Counted from the first letter of the stretch, positions 1-8,237 are shown. The stretch is 48,016 bases of DNA from Chromatiales bacterium (ex Bugula neritina AB1) (GCA_001730015.1 MDLA01000191.1:1-48016); one strand, 5' to 3'. The notes: generated by a model from the letters alone, not told the origin. Translations and numbers: made by a program.

Positions 1-70
1 ACATGTGGCAGGCGAAATCTCACGCACCTGAATGATCCTCGCTACGTCCCGGTTTATGGACGGGCACTAG
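1..70 (-). repeat. Foldback repeat (165-bp family), partial copy cut by window start
   Basis: This stretch matches the terminal arm of the complete copies at 4908-5072 and 47762-47926. It ends in GGTTTATGGACGGGCACTAG, the terminal inverted repeat of the family, and carries the internal words CTCGCTACG and CTCACGCACCTGA. The inner half lies outside the window. It sits about 150 bases upstream of cobT. Confidence 0.85.
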
Positions 71-217
71 TTATCGGTTCATCAGGCACAATCCGATATT
101 ATTAACGTCATAAACCCGACTGCATTGCCAGGAATTAACCCACAACGCAATCTTCGGAGAATCCCGTATCAACTTCGTATAGCATGCGCTACTCCAGTTC
201 ATCTCATCAGTTTCTCT

Positions 218-1234
218 ATGTTCAGTGATAGCTACAAGCAACAGTTTGTCAGGGCCAGTCAAGCCCTTGATCAAAAGACAAAGCCCCCTTCATCTCTTGG
301 AGAGCTGGAGCAGCTCGCCGCTCAACTGAGCGCAATCCAGCAGACACTGGAACCTGTTATTTCCACCGGGCGTACGCTGATTTTCGCTGGTGACCATGGT
401 GTAATTGAAGAAGGTGTAAGTGCTTACCCGCAGGAAGTGACGCACCAGATGCTACTGAACTTCGCATCGGGTGGCGCTGCTGTAAACGCCTTGTGCAAAG
501 CAAATCATATGGAACTGGAAGTAATCAACACCGGCGTAATCGGCGAAGCAGTCCCGGGAGTCCTGCACGAGAAGATAGCCGACGGAACCGCCAATATAGC
601 AGTATCAGCAGCCATGAACGAAGCACATCTGCAGAGCGCACTTGATATCGGCCGCCGCGCGGTTATCAGGGCCAGCAGCGACAATATACCTCTGCTGGCA
701 GTCGGTGAAATGGGCATTGGCAACACCACAGCAGCCGCGGCTATAGTTTCCGCACTGACGGGCGCACCTGCAGAAAGAACCACAGGCCGCGGTACCGGAC
801 TGGATGACGCTGGCGTTATGCACAAGCGGCAGATAGTCAACCGGGCCTTGACGTTACATAGCGATCGCGAACCATTTGCTGTTTTACGCTGCCTTGGTGG
901 CTTTGAAATAGCAGCAATGACCGGGGCGATGCTGGAAGCGCATGAACACCGGATATGCGTTATTGTTGATGGCTATATAGCTACTGCCGCTGCACTTGCC
1001 GCTGTTGCAAGTAAGCCATCAAGCAGAGAGAATCTGGTTTTTTCACATCAGTCCGTTGAGCCCGGCCACCGAATTGCCCTTGAACACCTTCAGGCCCGGC
1101 CGCTGCTACAGCTGGCATTACGTCTGGGCGAAGGTTCGGGCGCTACGCTTGCAGTACCTCTTTTGCGCAGTGCTGTCGCCATTTTACGTGAGATGGCAAC
1201 ATTCGAAAATGCCGGTGTTGATCGTGAGTTGTAG
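218..1234 (+). CDS. cobT: Nicotinate-nucleotide--dimethylbenzimidazole phosphoribosyltransferase (CobT)
   Basis: CobT activates the lower ligand of cobalamin: it moves phosphoribose from nicotinate mononucleotide to dimethylbenzimidazole, giving alpha-ribazole phosphate in the cytoplasm. Visible CobT landmarks are FAGDHG near residue 57, GEMGIGNTT near 163, GGFEIAAMTG near 227, SVEPGHR near 280 (its Glu is at the position of the family's catalytic base) and GEGSGA near 304. I chose the ATG at 218 (MFSDSYKQQF, 338 residues), because the 31 codons upstream do not resemble the family and 338 fits the usual 340-360. cobS follows after an 18-base gap, so the two are probably co-transcribed. No cobU, cobC or cobalamin riboswitch is visible in the 147 bases upstream. 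Confidence 0.95.
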   Translation: MFSDSYKQQFVRASQALDQKTKPPSSLGELEQLAAQLSAIQQTLEPVISTGRTLIFAGDHGVIEEGVSAYPQEVTHQMLLNFASGGAAVNALCKANHMELEVINTGVIGEAVPGVLHEKIADGTANIAVSAAMNEAHLQSALDIGRRAVIRASSDNIPLLAVGEMGIGNTTAAAAIVSALTGAPAERTTGRGTGLDDAGVMHKRQIVNRALTLHSDREPFAVLRCLGGFEIAAMTGAMLEAHEHRICVIVDGYIATAAALAAVASKPSSRENLVFSHQSVEPGHRIALEHLQARPLLQLALRLGEGSGATLAVPLLRSAVAILREMATFENAGVDREL

Positions 1235-1252
1235 TCGGGTAATTTATAGATC

Positions 1253-2026
1253 ATGAGTAAGCGACTAATAAAGCATGCGCAGATTAATCGCTATTTCATT
1301 GCGCAAATGTTTCTGACCCGCCTGCCAACACCAGTTGCCGTGCAGTGGTCAAAGCACGAACTTGCAGCAAGTGCCGGTTATTTTCCGGTTGTCGGGTTAC
1401 CGGTAGGTATTATTTCATCAATTGCATGGACAATTGGCTATTACGGCTGGTCGTCTGCGATGGCTGCATTGTTTGCAGTGGTCGCTGCAATACTCGTCAC
1501 TGGTGCTTTTCACGAGGACGGCCTGGCCGATTCTGCCGACGGGCTTGGCGGCGCTTTTGAGGTGGATAAAAAGCTTGCCATCATGCGCGACAGCCGCATA
1601 GGGACCTATGGAAGTGTTGCACTTCTTCTGGCAATCTCAACCAAAATAGCCGCAATATCTCTATTAACACCCGATACTGCTATAACGACTCTAATCGGAG
1701 CTCATGTTGTCGCGCGCTGGACATCTCTGCCACTTATCTATAACAACCACTACGTGCGGGAACAAGGAACAGGAAAACCATTCGCTGCGGAAATTACAAA
1801 AAACCAGGTTATTGCCAGCAGTATTTTCAGCGTACTCATTGCTGCGTTGTGTTTCGGTTTCCTGCTGCCAGTGGTAGCTGTGGCGGTATTGGCTGGACTG
1901 CTTTTCGCACAGTGGTACTCGCGTTTAAAGCTCGGAGGGATAACCGGTGACATACTAGGCGCGATCAACTCGCTAACTGAGGTACTGGTGTATCTGGTTA
2001 TTGCAGCAAACTGGACAACTCTATAA
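1253..2026 (+). CDS. cobS: Adenosylcobinamide-GDP ribazoletransferase (cobalamin synthase CobS)
   Basis: CobS is the integral membrane enzyme that joins adenosylcobinamide-GDP to alpha-ribazole (phosphate), the last joining step of cobalamin assembly. The 257-residue product is hydrophobic with several membrane segments. It carries the family signature HEDGLADSADGLGG at about 87-100, where the acidic residues bind metal, followed by MRDSRIGTYG at 111-120. Length is normal. It follows cobT, which supplies its ribazole substrate. It ends 24 bases before the convergent racemase gene, with no obvious terminator between them. Confidence 0.94.
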   Translation: MSKRLIKHAQINRYFIAQMFLTRLPTPVAVQWSKHELAASAGYFPVVGLPVGIISSIAWTIGYYGWSSAMAALFAVVAAILVTGAFHEDGLADSADGLGGAFEVDKKLAIMRDSRIGTYGSVALLLAISTKIAAISLLTPDTAITTLIGAHVVARWTSLPLIYNNHYVREQGTGKPFAAEITKNQVIASSIFSVLIAALCFGFLLPVVAVAVLAGLLFAQWYSRLKLGGITGDILGAINSLTEVLVYLVIAANWTTL

Positions 2027-2050
2027 ACCAATTGATCATCCGCCCCAAAA

Positions 2051-3211
2051 TTAACTGAGCGCACCGCTGGCTTTCAATAACGCAAGCTGACTATCACTAT
2101 AACCAAGTTCTGCCAGTACCTCCACGGTATCACTTCCCGCGGCTACAGCTGGACGCGGTGGCGGTAACGGTGTTCGCTCAAAGCGAGGTGCCGGAGTGGC
2201 CTGCAGGCAGGTATCAGGGTTCGAAAATACATTTCTGGCAACGTTATGAGGGTGAACGCGCGCTTCTGCGAATGTCAGCACCGGTGCGACACAGGCGTCT
2301 GAATCCTCGAATATTGCTACCCACTCGGCACGCGACCTTGACCGAAAATGTGCCTCATAGCGGGCATGCATATCAGGCCAGTGAGCCTTATTGTTCTGTA
2401 TTAAGCAGTCACTTTCCGGTAAACCGGAGAGCTTGACCAATTCAGCAAAAAACTGCGGCTCTATTGCGCCGACCGAAAGGTATTTTCCGTCAGAGGTTTC
2501 ATAGCACCGGTAATACGGTGCTCCGCCATCAAGCATATTATCGGCACGCTCTTCAGTCCACGATTGTTGAGACAGTAGCGTATAGAGCAATCCCATCATC
2601 GCTGGCACCCCTTCAATCATGGCAACATCCACCACTTGCCCCACGCCGGATAAGCTCCGCTCAATCCAGGCACTGAGAACGCCCATGACCAGAAACATTG
2701 CACCACCGCCATAATCGGCGGCAATATTCAGTGGCGGCGGCGGCGGGCTCCCACGTTCGCCTATTGCATGCAGCACTCCGGTAAGAGCAAGATAGTTGAT
2801 ATCGTGCCCGGCAACTTTCGCCAGTGGCCCATCCTGGCCCCAGCCTGTCATTCGACCATAGATTAGTGATGGATTGAGTTCCAGGCACGGCTCTGGTCCA
2901 ATACCGAGTTTCTCCATCACTCCCGGGCGAAAGCCTTCTAGCAGTACATCAGCTTTAGCAATGATAGCTTTGGCTGCTACCAGCCCCTCGCCATTTTTGA
3001 GGTTCAACGCAACGGAGCGTTTATTTCTTCGATTTATTTCTGCCTGATTAACCGTGCGCGATTGACGATCAATAATAACGACGTTCGCACCGAGATCTGC
3101 CAGCAATTGTCCGGCTAGCGGTACCGGGCCCAACGCGGCCATTTCAACAATGGTCAGCCCTTGCAATGGTCCGCTAACCGGTCTTCCGTTAGTACCTCTG
3201 ATAGTTGCCAT
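2051..3211 (-). CDS. Class III CoA-transferase family protein, alpha-methylacyl-CoA racemase type
   Basis: This 386-residue protein belongs to the CaiB/BaiF family and resembles alpha-methylacyl-CoA racemases, which invert the 2-methyl centre of branched acyl-CoAs before beta-oxidation. Seen: LLADLGANVVIIDR near 36-49, DVLLEGFRPGVMEKLGIGP near 88, GRMTGWGQDGP near 119, GHDINYLALTG at 135-145 and LNIAADYGGG at 161-170. His136 and Asp166 match the catalytic His/Asp pair known from bacterial racemases, which favours racemase over CoA-transferase. It starts two bases after the stop of the CmoA-like gene, so the two form a tight operon. The acyl-CoA substrate is unknown. Confidence 0.88.
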   Translation of the reverse strand: MATIRGTNGRPVSGPLQGLTIVEMAALGPVPLAGQLLADLGANVVIIDRQSRTVNQAEINRRNKRSVALNLKNGEGLVAAKAIIAKADVLLEGFRPGVMEKLGIGPEPCLELNPSLIYGRMTGWGQDGPLAKVAGHDINYLALTGVLHAIGERGSPPPPPLNIAADYGGGAMFLVMGVLSAWIERSLSGVGQVVDVAMIEGVPAMMGLLYTLLSQQSWTEERADNMLDGGAPYYRCYETSDGKYLSVGAIEPQFFAELVKLSGLPESDCLIQNNKAHWPDMHARYEAHFRSRSRAEWVAIFEDSDACVAPVLTFAEARVHPHNVARNVFSNPDTCLQATPAPRFERTPLPPPRPAVAAGSDTVEVLAELGYSDSQLALLKASGALS

Positions 3212-3213
3212 AC

Positions 3214-3954
3214 CTAGCTACTTTTCACACAGAGAAAGCCGGCAAAATTATTCCACTGGAAAAATGTTTCGACAATTTGAAATCCGTTGCGCCGGAACAA
3301 TTCAATATTCTCATCCAGCCGGTAAGGAATCAGAACATTCTCCAGCGCCTCACGCTTTCTGGTTATCTCTGCTTCAGAATAGCCATTGCGACGTTTAAAA
3401 TCGTAGTAAAAATCAATAAAAAAACGATTCATGTTGGAATCATTAGTTAGAACTTTGTCTGTTACGATCAACACACCGCCGTCAACCATCGTATTATAAA
3501 TTTTTCGAATCAGCTGATCGCGCTTAAGCGGCCGTACAAATTGCAGCGTCCAGCAGATTGTCACCACACTGGTATTTATAAGCTCGACTTCTTTTAAATC
3601 TCCATTTAAATCCCCGGATTGCACTGCAACAACCCGGGCTTTCCCGGCACTCTCAATATTACTACGCGCCCGATCCAGCATGGCGTCTGAATTGTCATAG
3701 CCCACCAGAGTGCCGGCCTCGGGAACCGCTTCTGCTATACCCAGTAACGTAGTTCCAAGAGAACAGCCAAGATCAGCGATTGATGTTTCCGGAACCCAGA
3801 ATCGTCTGGCTATCTCGCGGATCAGGTTCTGTTGCTCTTCGTAAAGCGGAATACTCCGGGCCAGCATGTCATCAAAAACCTCGACAACCTCGCGGTTAAA
3901 AACGAAATCACTCGTTCGCTTTATATCATTAACGAAAACCTCGTCCCGACTCAT
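3214..3954 (-). CDS. SAM-dependent methyltransferase, CmoA-like (carboxy-SAM synthase homologue)
   Basis: The 246-residue product follows the CmoA pattern throughout: DFVFNREVVEVFDDM near 16-30, the SAM loop DLGCSLGTTL at 61-70, YDNSDAM near 86, WTLQFV near 135 and FKRRNGYSEAEITRKREALENV-type sequence at 186-207. In CmoA that last region contributes carboxylate-binding residues. True CmoA makes carboxy-S-adenosylmethionine for wobble-uridine modification with CmoB. No cmoB is adjacent; the partner here is an acyl-CoA racemase gene. It could be the housekeeping enzyme or a recruited paralogue, so I give no symbol. Start ATG has AAGAGA a few bases upstream. Confidence 0.8.
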   Translation of the reverse strand: MSRDEVFVNDIKRTSDFVFNREVVEVFDDMLARSIPLYEEQQNLIREIARRFWVPETSIADLGCSLGTTLLGIAEAVPEAGTLVGYDNSDAMLDRARSNIESAGKARVVAVQSGDLNGDLKEVELINTSVVTICWTLQFVRPLKRDQLIRKIYNTMVDGGVLIVTDKVLTNDSNMNRFFIDFYYDFKRRNGYSEAEITRKREALENVLIPYRLDENIELFRRNGFQIVETFFQWNNFAGFLCVKSS

Positions 3955-4064
3955 ATTCTCTTTAATCCGTTCATCAGCGATCGCTGAAGTTTTGAGCTTG
4001 TTTGAAATTATATGCCTTCATGATAAGCTTCATTCAATGTATCAGATGTGAAACGGAGAGTAGC

Positions 4065-4907
4065 GTGTTCAGCTATTCCAGACTCAAGCACCGCTGCAAG
4101 CGATTTCGTTATTACAACGAAGCACGCCACCCCACTTTGTTCCGAATTTATGATTTTGCCCTGGTGCCTTCGCAGCTGTTTATCGTAGCAATTGCTGTCT
4201 GGGCGGTAGTAGATCTATATCAGTCACGCTACTCAGCAACCGCGCACTACGAAAGATATAAGGAACGCCATGTATCTGGCAGCGACAGTATCATTAATTC
4301 TAATCGACACCCAATCAATAGTGAATCTATAACTAAAGATAATACAAAACAAATCAAAGTAGCTGGCAACAAACCACAGCCGCTGGAGATTACGCCATTT
4401 GACAATACGACCAAGCAACTGAGCGCGAGCGTAAATTTATCCGATCAATCAATCATTGAGCGCCGTAGTCCGGTTGTGATCACCACGGAAACCAATCGAC
4501 CAGCGGAAATCCAGCCTGTCCCAAGCACTGACAACGCAACCGCCAATAGCGAACTTCCGGGCACTAAGGTGCTCGACGAGGGTTGGCTACTGCAACAACC
4601 ACACAATCATTTTGTTATTCAACTGGCTTCATCTTCCGACATTGTTTTATTAGAACAGTACGCCAAGGATATTAGAATACCTGCGCCGGCAGTTATCTAC
4701 CCTTTCAAGCAAGCCAATACGCAGAATACTCTCTATGGCCTTTCCACCGGCAATTATTCTTCACTGGATCAGGCATCAAAAGCAGTCGCAGCACTTGATA
4801 CCGAGCTGCAGAAATTCGGCGCCTGGATCAGACAGGTATCCACACTACAGCAACTGGTTGGCGAGTACAGTACCGACCTTGCTCACCAGACTGCTGCTTC
4901 ACGCTAA
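4065..4907 (+). CDS. SPOR-domain inner-membrane protein (DamX-like C-terminus)
   Basis: A bitopic protein: a basic N-terminus, one hydrophobic segment at about residues 34-51, a long Ser/Thr/Asn-rich linker, then a C-terminal module starting DEGWLLQQPHNHFVIQLASS. That motif is the hallmark of DamX-type SPOR domains, which bind denuded peptidoglycan glycan strands at division septa. I chose GTG at 4065 because GGAG lies six bases upstream; in-frame TTG 4002 and ATG 4020 are further upstream but lack a ribosome site. Predicted length is 280 residues. The gene is divergent from the CmoA-like operon, and its stop codon abuts a foldback element at 4908. Envelope or division role is inferred. Confidence 0.75.
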   Translation: MFSYSRLKHRCKRFRYYNEARHPTLFRIYDFALVPSQLFIVAIAVWAVVDLYQSRYSATAHYERYKERHVSGSDSIINSNRHPINSESITKDNTKQIKVAGNKPQPLEITPFDNTTKQLSASVNLSDQSIIERRSPVVITTETNRPAEIQPVPSTDNATANSELPGTKVLDEGWLLQQPHNHFVIQLASSSDIVLLEQYAKDIRIPAPAVIYPFKQANTQNTLYGLSTGNYSSLDQASKAVAALDTELQKFGAWIRQVSTLQQLVGEYSTDLAHQTAASR

Positions 4908-5072
4908 CTCGTGCCCATCCATAAACGGGGGCTACTGCGGATCCTTCAGGACACGCGATCTTTCACCGAGCGCATGTAGTTATTTAGAATGACTAAACGC
5001 CCGCATGTGGTAGGAGAAATCTCACGCACCTGAATGATCCTCGCTACGCTCTGGTTTATGGACGCGCACTAA
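4908..5072 (-). repeat. Complete 165-bp foldback element directly after a stop codon
   Basis: It starts at the base after the TAA of the SPOR gene with CTCGTGCCCATCCATAAAC and ends with GTTTATGGACGCGCACTAA, an inverted copy of the start. The centre GTTATTTAGAATGACTAAAC is flanked by GCATGTAG and GCATGTGG, so the whole unit can fold into one long imperfect hairpin. It is the reverse orientation of the copy at 47762-47926 and the same length. Confidence 0.85.
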
Positions 5073-5329
5073 CTCGTAACGAAAGAAAAAAGCAAACTGC
5101 GAACAACCCCTCCCCAATGGGTCAATAACTCACATTCGGCAAAATATCGAATCAATACACGACGTTTTCACCTCTTTGCATTATCGCTGGCGAAAATTTA
5201 TTTTTCTTTACTTACAACAAGTTGTTTCCATATGGCTGAAAAACATCGTCATATTGGAAATTAATCACAGACCTTTTGTTACATTTTTGAGACAATCGCG
5301 CTCTGCCATTTTTTATCAGGACTTAGTTA
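5073..5329. other. AT-rich intergenic region, presumed promoter of the esterase-like lipoprotein gene
   Basis: These 257 bases between the foldback element and the lipoprotein start hold no convincing coding frame, RNA gene or terminator. The stretch is AT-rich in its second half, as expected of a promoter region. I could not pick one promoter with confidence. Confidence 0.4.
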
Positions 5330-6283
5330 ATGAAACGGCTCACGCCAGTCATCCACAGTATTCTCGTCGGATGCGTTTTTCTGGTTGCAGGATGCGGCTC
5401 CGGTGGCAACAACGATGGACCAGCTATTGCTGATGATCGCGAAATCAACTCTGCCCAGTTGCAGCAGGCGAGCGAAGTCACCACCGCCAGTAACACACCA
5501 TCTAACCCACAACCCCTGGTCGATGGACCATCCGGAATTACGGACCTGATTCTGATCACCGGGCAATCAAATGCTCTGGGCTCACAGACAAGTTTTGACC
5601 CGCAAAAGGACGCACCTGTTAATCGCTTTTATGCCTACACCGACAAAGGCTGGCAGCGCGCAACATTGAAGCAGATCTGGGATCGCGGCTGGCACCCGCG
5701 TACAAGCCCTGATACAGACCCGCACAACAATTTCGGTATGCATTTCGGCAAATCCATATCTAAAAATCTCTCCAACCGCGTTGTCGGTATTGTGCTGGTT
5801 ACTGCACCAGGTGAGGGCATTAGCCACTGGGATTACAACGGCGATTTTTACAGAAAGTTACGCAACAAGGCCGTAGCTGCCTTAAACGAGCTACCTCATA
5901 AATCCAGCTATGATGGTATTCTATGGCACCAGGGTGAAACAGACTGGACGGCGACTGGCAGCGACGATGTCGATTTACGCGGCACTGAGATTCACGATGA
6001 CTACTACAGCACTAAACTGCAGAGTCTGATCACCAACCTCAGAAATGAAAGCTGGTTCGACTACAGTCGACCGTTCATATGCGGCGAAACTGCTCGGTCT
6101 CCGGTCAACACAAGACTAATGTCACTAAACCGGGATGACGACTACTGGACCGCCTGCGTTGCCGGGTCGGGCTTGCCGACTTACGATGAAGCTCAGGTAC
6201 ATTTTACCGCTGAGGGCCTGCGTGAGATTGGCAACAACTACGCACAGATGTATATCCAATTGCGCGGCCTGTCAAACAACTAG
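5330..6283 (+). CDS. Lipoprotein with SASA/SGNH-type carbohydrate esterase domain
   Basis: A 317-residue lipoprotein. The signal peptide ends in the lipobox LVAGC, with Cys22 as the lipidated residue, followed by GSGG and a low-complexity linker to about residue 68. The catalytic domain carries GQSNALGS at 78-85 (Ser80 predicted nucleophile), a block with GEGISHWD near 161-168, WHQGETDW at 199-206 and VHFTAEGLREIG near the C-terminus (predicted catalytic His). These match the sialate O-acetylesterase / acetylxylan esterase domain (PF03629 type), so it probably deacetylates a sugar polymer at the cell surface or in the periplasm. It lies alone between two foldback elements. Confidence 0.85.
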   Translation: MKRLTPVIHSILVGCVFLVAGCGSGGNNDGPAIADDREINSAQLQQASEVTTASNTPSNPQPLVDGPSGITDLILITGQSNALGSQTSFDPQKDAPVNRFYAYTDKGWQRATLKQIWDRGWHPRTSPDTDPHNNFGMHFGKSISKNLSNRVVGIVLVTAPGEGISHWDYNGDFYRKLRNKAVAALNELPHKSSYDGILWHQGETDWTATGSDDVDLRGTEIHDDYYSTKLQSLITNLRNESWFDYSRPFICGETARSPVNTRLMSLNRDDDYWTACVAGSGLPTYDEAQVHFTAEGLREIGNNYAQMYIQLRGLSNN

Positions 6284-6445
6284 GTGGCTTTCCGAGAATG
6301 AGGGTCGTAGCGAGGGTGTGAGGTTTTAGGTCAGATATTTTGATCACTAGAGGCGAATAGTTGTTCTTCTTTAACGAAAAAGATCGAAATAGCTGGCCAA
6401 GAGATCGCCTCCGCGGTAGATCTTCATTCTCAGACAGACTTTTAG
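6280..6445 (+). repeat. Diverged foldback element, about 166 bp, overlapping the esterase stop codon
   Basis: The left arm contains GAGAATGA then GGTCAGATATTTTGATC; the right arm read in reverse complement gives GAGAATGA then GGCCAGCTATTTCGATC at matching spacing, so the unit is an imperfect palindrome. Length is nearly equal to the 165-bp family, and the left arm shares CGTAGCGAGGGT at a similar offset from a CTAG end. It therefore looks like a diverged relative. Exact ends are uncertain by several bases. Confidence 0.55.
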
Positions 6446-6483
6446 ACTTCAAACCTACGACGACCAGCGAAATAAAGCAGCAC

Positions 6484-6511
6484 AAAAAAAGGGAAGGCTT
6501 CCTGCCTTCCC
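6484..6511 (-). terminator. Rho-independent terminator on the minus strand
   Basis: Read on the minus strand this is GGGAAGGC, loop AGGAA, GCCTTCCC, then seven T. The 8-bp perfect GC-rich stem with a T-run is a textbook intrinsic terminator. No minus-strand protein gene ends here; the nearest gene upstream on that strand is many kilobases away, so it implies an untranslated transcript. Confidence 0.8.
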
Positions 6512-6699
6512 CTCATATCATCCGTAAAAGCGATATCTTCCCTGATGTGTGGCTCCTTCCCACGCCTCTAGTATCAGCCAGGTTACCACCTGTATTGAAG
6601 CTGGCTAGTACCACCAAAAGCCGGTAAAATTACCGCTGCTCACCTTCGCAGGCGCGCTTCATCGCCTGAGACAACGATCACCTCCTACTATCTTCTGCG
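6484..6699 (-). ncRNA. Candidate structured small RNA, possibly a CsrA/RsmA-sequestering type
   Basis: A minus-strand transcript ending at the terminator at 6484-6511 would be about 216 nt, given the candidate promoter at 6706-6735. It can fold into several hairpins: TTCGCAG with CTGCGAA, an alternative CAGGCG with CGCCTG, CGGTAATTTTACCG, GTGG-GAAGGAG-CCAC, ATATC with GATAT enclosing ACGGAT, and the terminator with loop AGGAA. The last three expose GGA in the loop, as in CsrB/RsmZ RNAs that titrate CsrA/RsmA. Seven GGA occur in the interval, about twice random expectation. I do not recognise it as 6S, RNase P, tmRNA or SRP RNA. That it is transcribed is inferred mainly from the terminator. 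Confidence 0.45.
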
Positions 6700-6705
6700 A
6701 AAGGC

Positions 6706-6735
6706 AGTTAACTAATCCTGGCATCTTTACAGCAA
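6706..6735 (-). promoter_or_regulatory. Candidate promoter of the minus-strand small RNA
   Basis: On the minus strand TTGCTG (6735-6730) and TTAACT (6711-6706) are separated by 18 bases, which would place a start near 6699. Both boxes are imperfect. No TGTAAG/CTTACA-type GacA site was seen upstream. Confidence 0.3.
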
Positions 6736-6794
6736 GCCGCTATGTCACGGGCCTGCCAAAGCAATCCTACTGAATCGCCTGGCTTGAACTCCTG

Positions 6795-8237
6795 ATGAAT
6801 CTACTCATAGCCAGCATGCCCATCGTCTGCTCGACATTGGCTATTCTGGCATTTCGTCACACAGCATTGAGGGCAGGCCTGCAAGGGCTATTCTTTACCG
6901 TGGGAATAATACTGCTCTGGCCGCCATTCAGTCTGAATACCACGGACTTTCTACAAGCAGTTACCGCTGGTCTATACAACACCCTCAACGTCAGCTACGT
7001 TTTGCTCGGTGGCGTTTTTCTATTTCAGGTACTGGACAGAGGAGGATCACTCGGCACCATTGCCGATTCCTTCGCCAGCACCATTACCGATCCGCAGCAC
7101 AGTCTGTTCGCCATTGTATTCGGTATCAGCGTATTTTTTGAGTCTGTCACCGGTTTCGGCGTCGGGATTGTAGTTGTTGCGCCACTGCTGATTGCTCTTG
7201 GCTACCAGCCTGTGCAGGCAGCTGTGCTGGCACTTCTGGGTCAATGCGCGGTACCCTGGGGGGCTCTGGCTGTCGGCACAACACTAGGCTCTGAGCTATC
7301 CGGCGTAACCGGACACAGACTCGCTGAAATATCCGTCTTTATAAGCTATCCCTACCTTTTGCTATGTGGCACTGTAGCTTTACTAGCAAGCGGTCTATGG
7401 AATGGACGCATCAGGCAAGTACTCTGGCTGGTATTTTACGTAACCCTGCTGAGCTTGCTCCTGTGGATTTGTTCACTAACCCTGGGAATCGAGCTCGCTG
7501 GCTGTGTTGCGGGATTACTGCTTACAGCAGTGGCGGTATTGATCAATAGAAACAGACAGCAACCCCACGCGCTCGCGCAGCTCGCCACCGCAATTATCCC
7601 GTTTGCGATTCTAATGACGGCGTTAATTATCACCCGGTTCTACCAACCGGCCGCCGACCTGCTGCAAAGACACGCGGTCACTTTCGGAGACTATAGAATT
7701 GAGCCTTTGTATCACCCGGGTTTTTGGCTGATAGTGGCAGCACTGAGCGGCATTGCATTTCTGACTGCGAGCAGAAGCCACTGGAAAACTGTTATCCGCG
7801 AATCAACACATCAATGGCTGATGGCATCACTTGCTGTCGGCGGCTTTCTACTCTTCGGTCAACTGATGAAAGACGCAGGCATGACACAGCTTATTGCGCA
7901 GGCGATAGCGAGCGCCGCCGGTCCCTACTATGCTGCAGTAGTTCCCGTAATCGGGGGATTGGGTGGTTTTCTGACCGCCAGTAATGCGGCTTCAAACGCT
8001 CTGTTCATGACATTGCAAACCAGCGCCGCCAGCCAGATTGGCTTGCCCGTTGATGTTACAGCTGCCGTTCAAAACACTGCAGGCAGCAATTGCAGCATGG
8101 CTTCACCCGGGCGCCTGGTGTTCGCTGCAAGTATCGCCGGAACGCCCGGCGCGGAAGCAGACTTGCTGCGGCGAATAATGCCTGTCGCAATGGCGGGTGT
8201 ACTCGTGCTTATGCTGATGTCAATACTGCTGATGTAG
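6795..8237 (+). CDS. L-lactate permease family (LctP) transporter
   Basis: A polytopic membrane protein of 480 residues in the LctP family, whose known members import lactate or glycolate with protons. Seen: GVFLFQVLDRGGSLGTIADS near 73-92, the family block FFESVTGFGVGIVVVAPLLI near 113-132, GQCAVPWGALAVGTTLG near 148, and the C-terminal block GGFLTASNAASNALFM followed by QNTAGSNCSMASP. It is shorter than E. coli LldP (about 550), as in many divergent members. The start lacks a clear ribosome site, and Met8 (6816) is an alternative. It lies 123 bases before a dimethylformamidase-like gene, so the real substrate may be another small carboxylate. Confidence 0.85.
   Translation: MNLLIASMPIVCSTLAILAFRHTALRAGLQGLFFTVGIILLWPPFSLNTTDFLQAVTAGLYNTLNVSYVLLGGVFLFQVLDRGGSLGTIADSFASTITDPQHSLFAIVFGISVFFESVTGFGVGIVVVAPLLIALGYQPVQAAVLALLGQCAVPWGALAVGTTLGSELSGVTGHRLAEISVFISYPYLLLCGTVALLASGLWNGRIRQVLWLVFYVTLLSLLLWICSLTLGIELAGCVAGLLLTAVAVLINRNRQQPHALAQLATAIIPFAILMTALIITRFYQPAADLLQRHAVTFGDYRIEPLYHPGFWLIVAALSGIAFLTASRSHWKTVIRESTHQWLMASLAVGGFLLFGQLMKDAGMTQLIAQAIASAAGPYYAAVVPVIGGLGGFLTASNAASNALFMTLQTSAASQIGLPVDVTAAVQNTAGSNCSMASPGRLVFAASIAGTPGAEADLLRRIMPVAMAGVLVLMLMSILLM

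Noticed and set aside
71..217. Possible cobalamin riboswitch before cobT
   Set aside because: I looked for the B12-box and conserved core and saw neither in the short upstream region.
505..840. A 111-codon minus-strand frame within cobT
   Set aside because: Antisense to well-conserved CobT motifs, with no motif of its own.
6446..6794. 6S RNA, RNase P RNA, tmRNA or SRP RNA as identity of the minus-strand RNA
   Set aside because: None of the conserved segments of these RNAs could be found on the minus strand.
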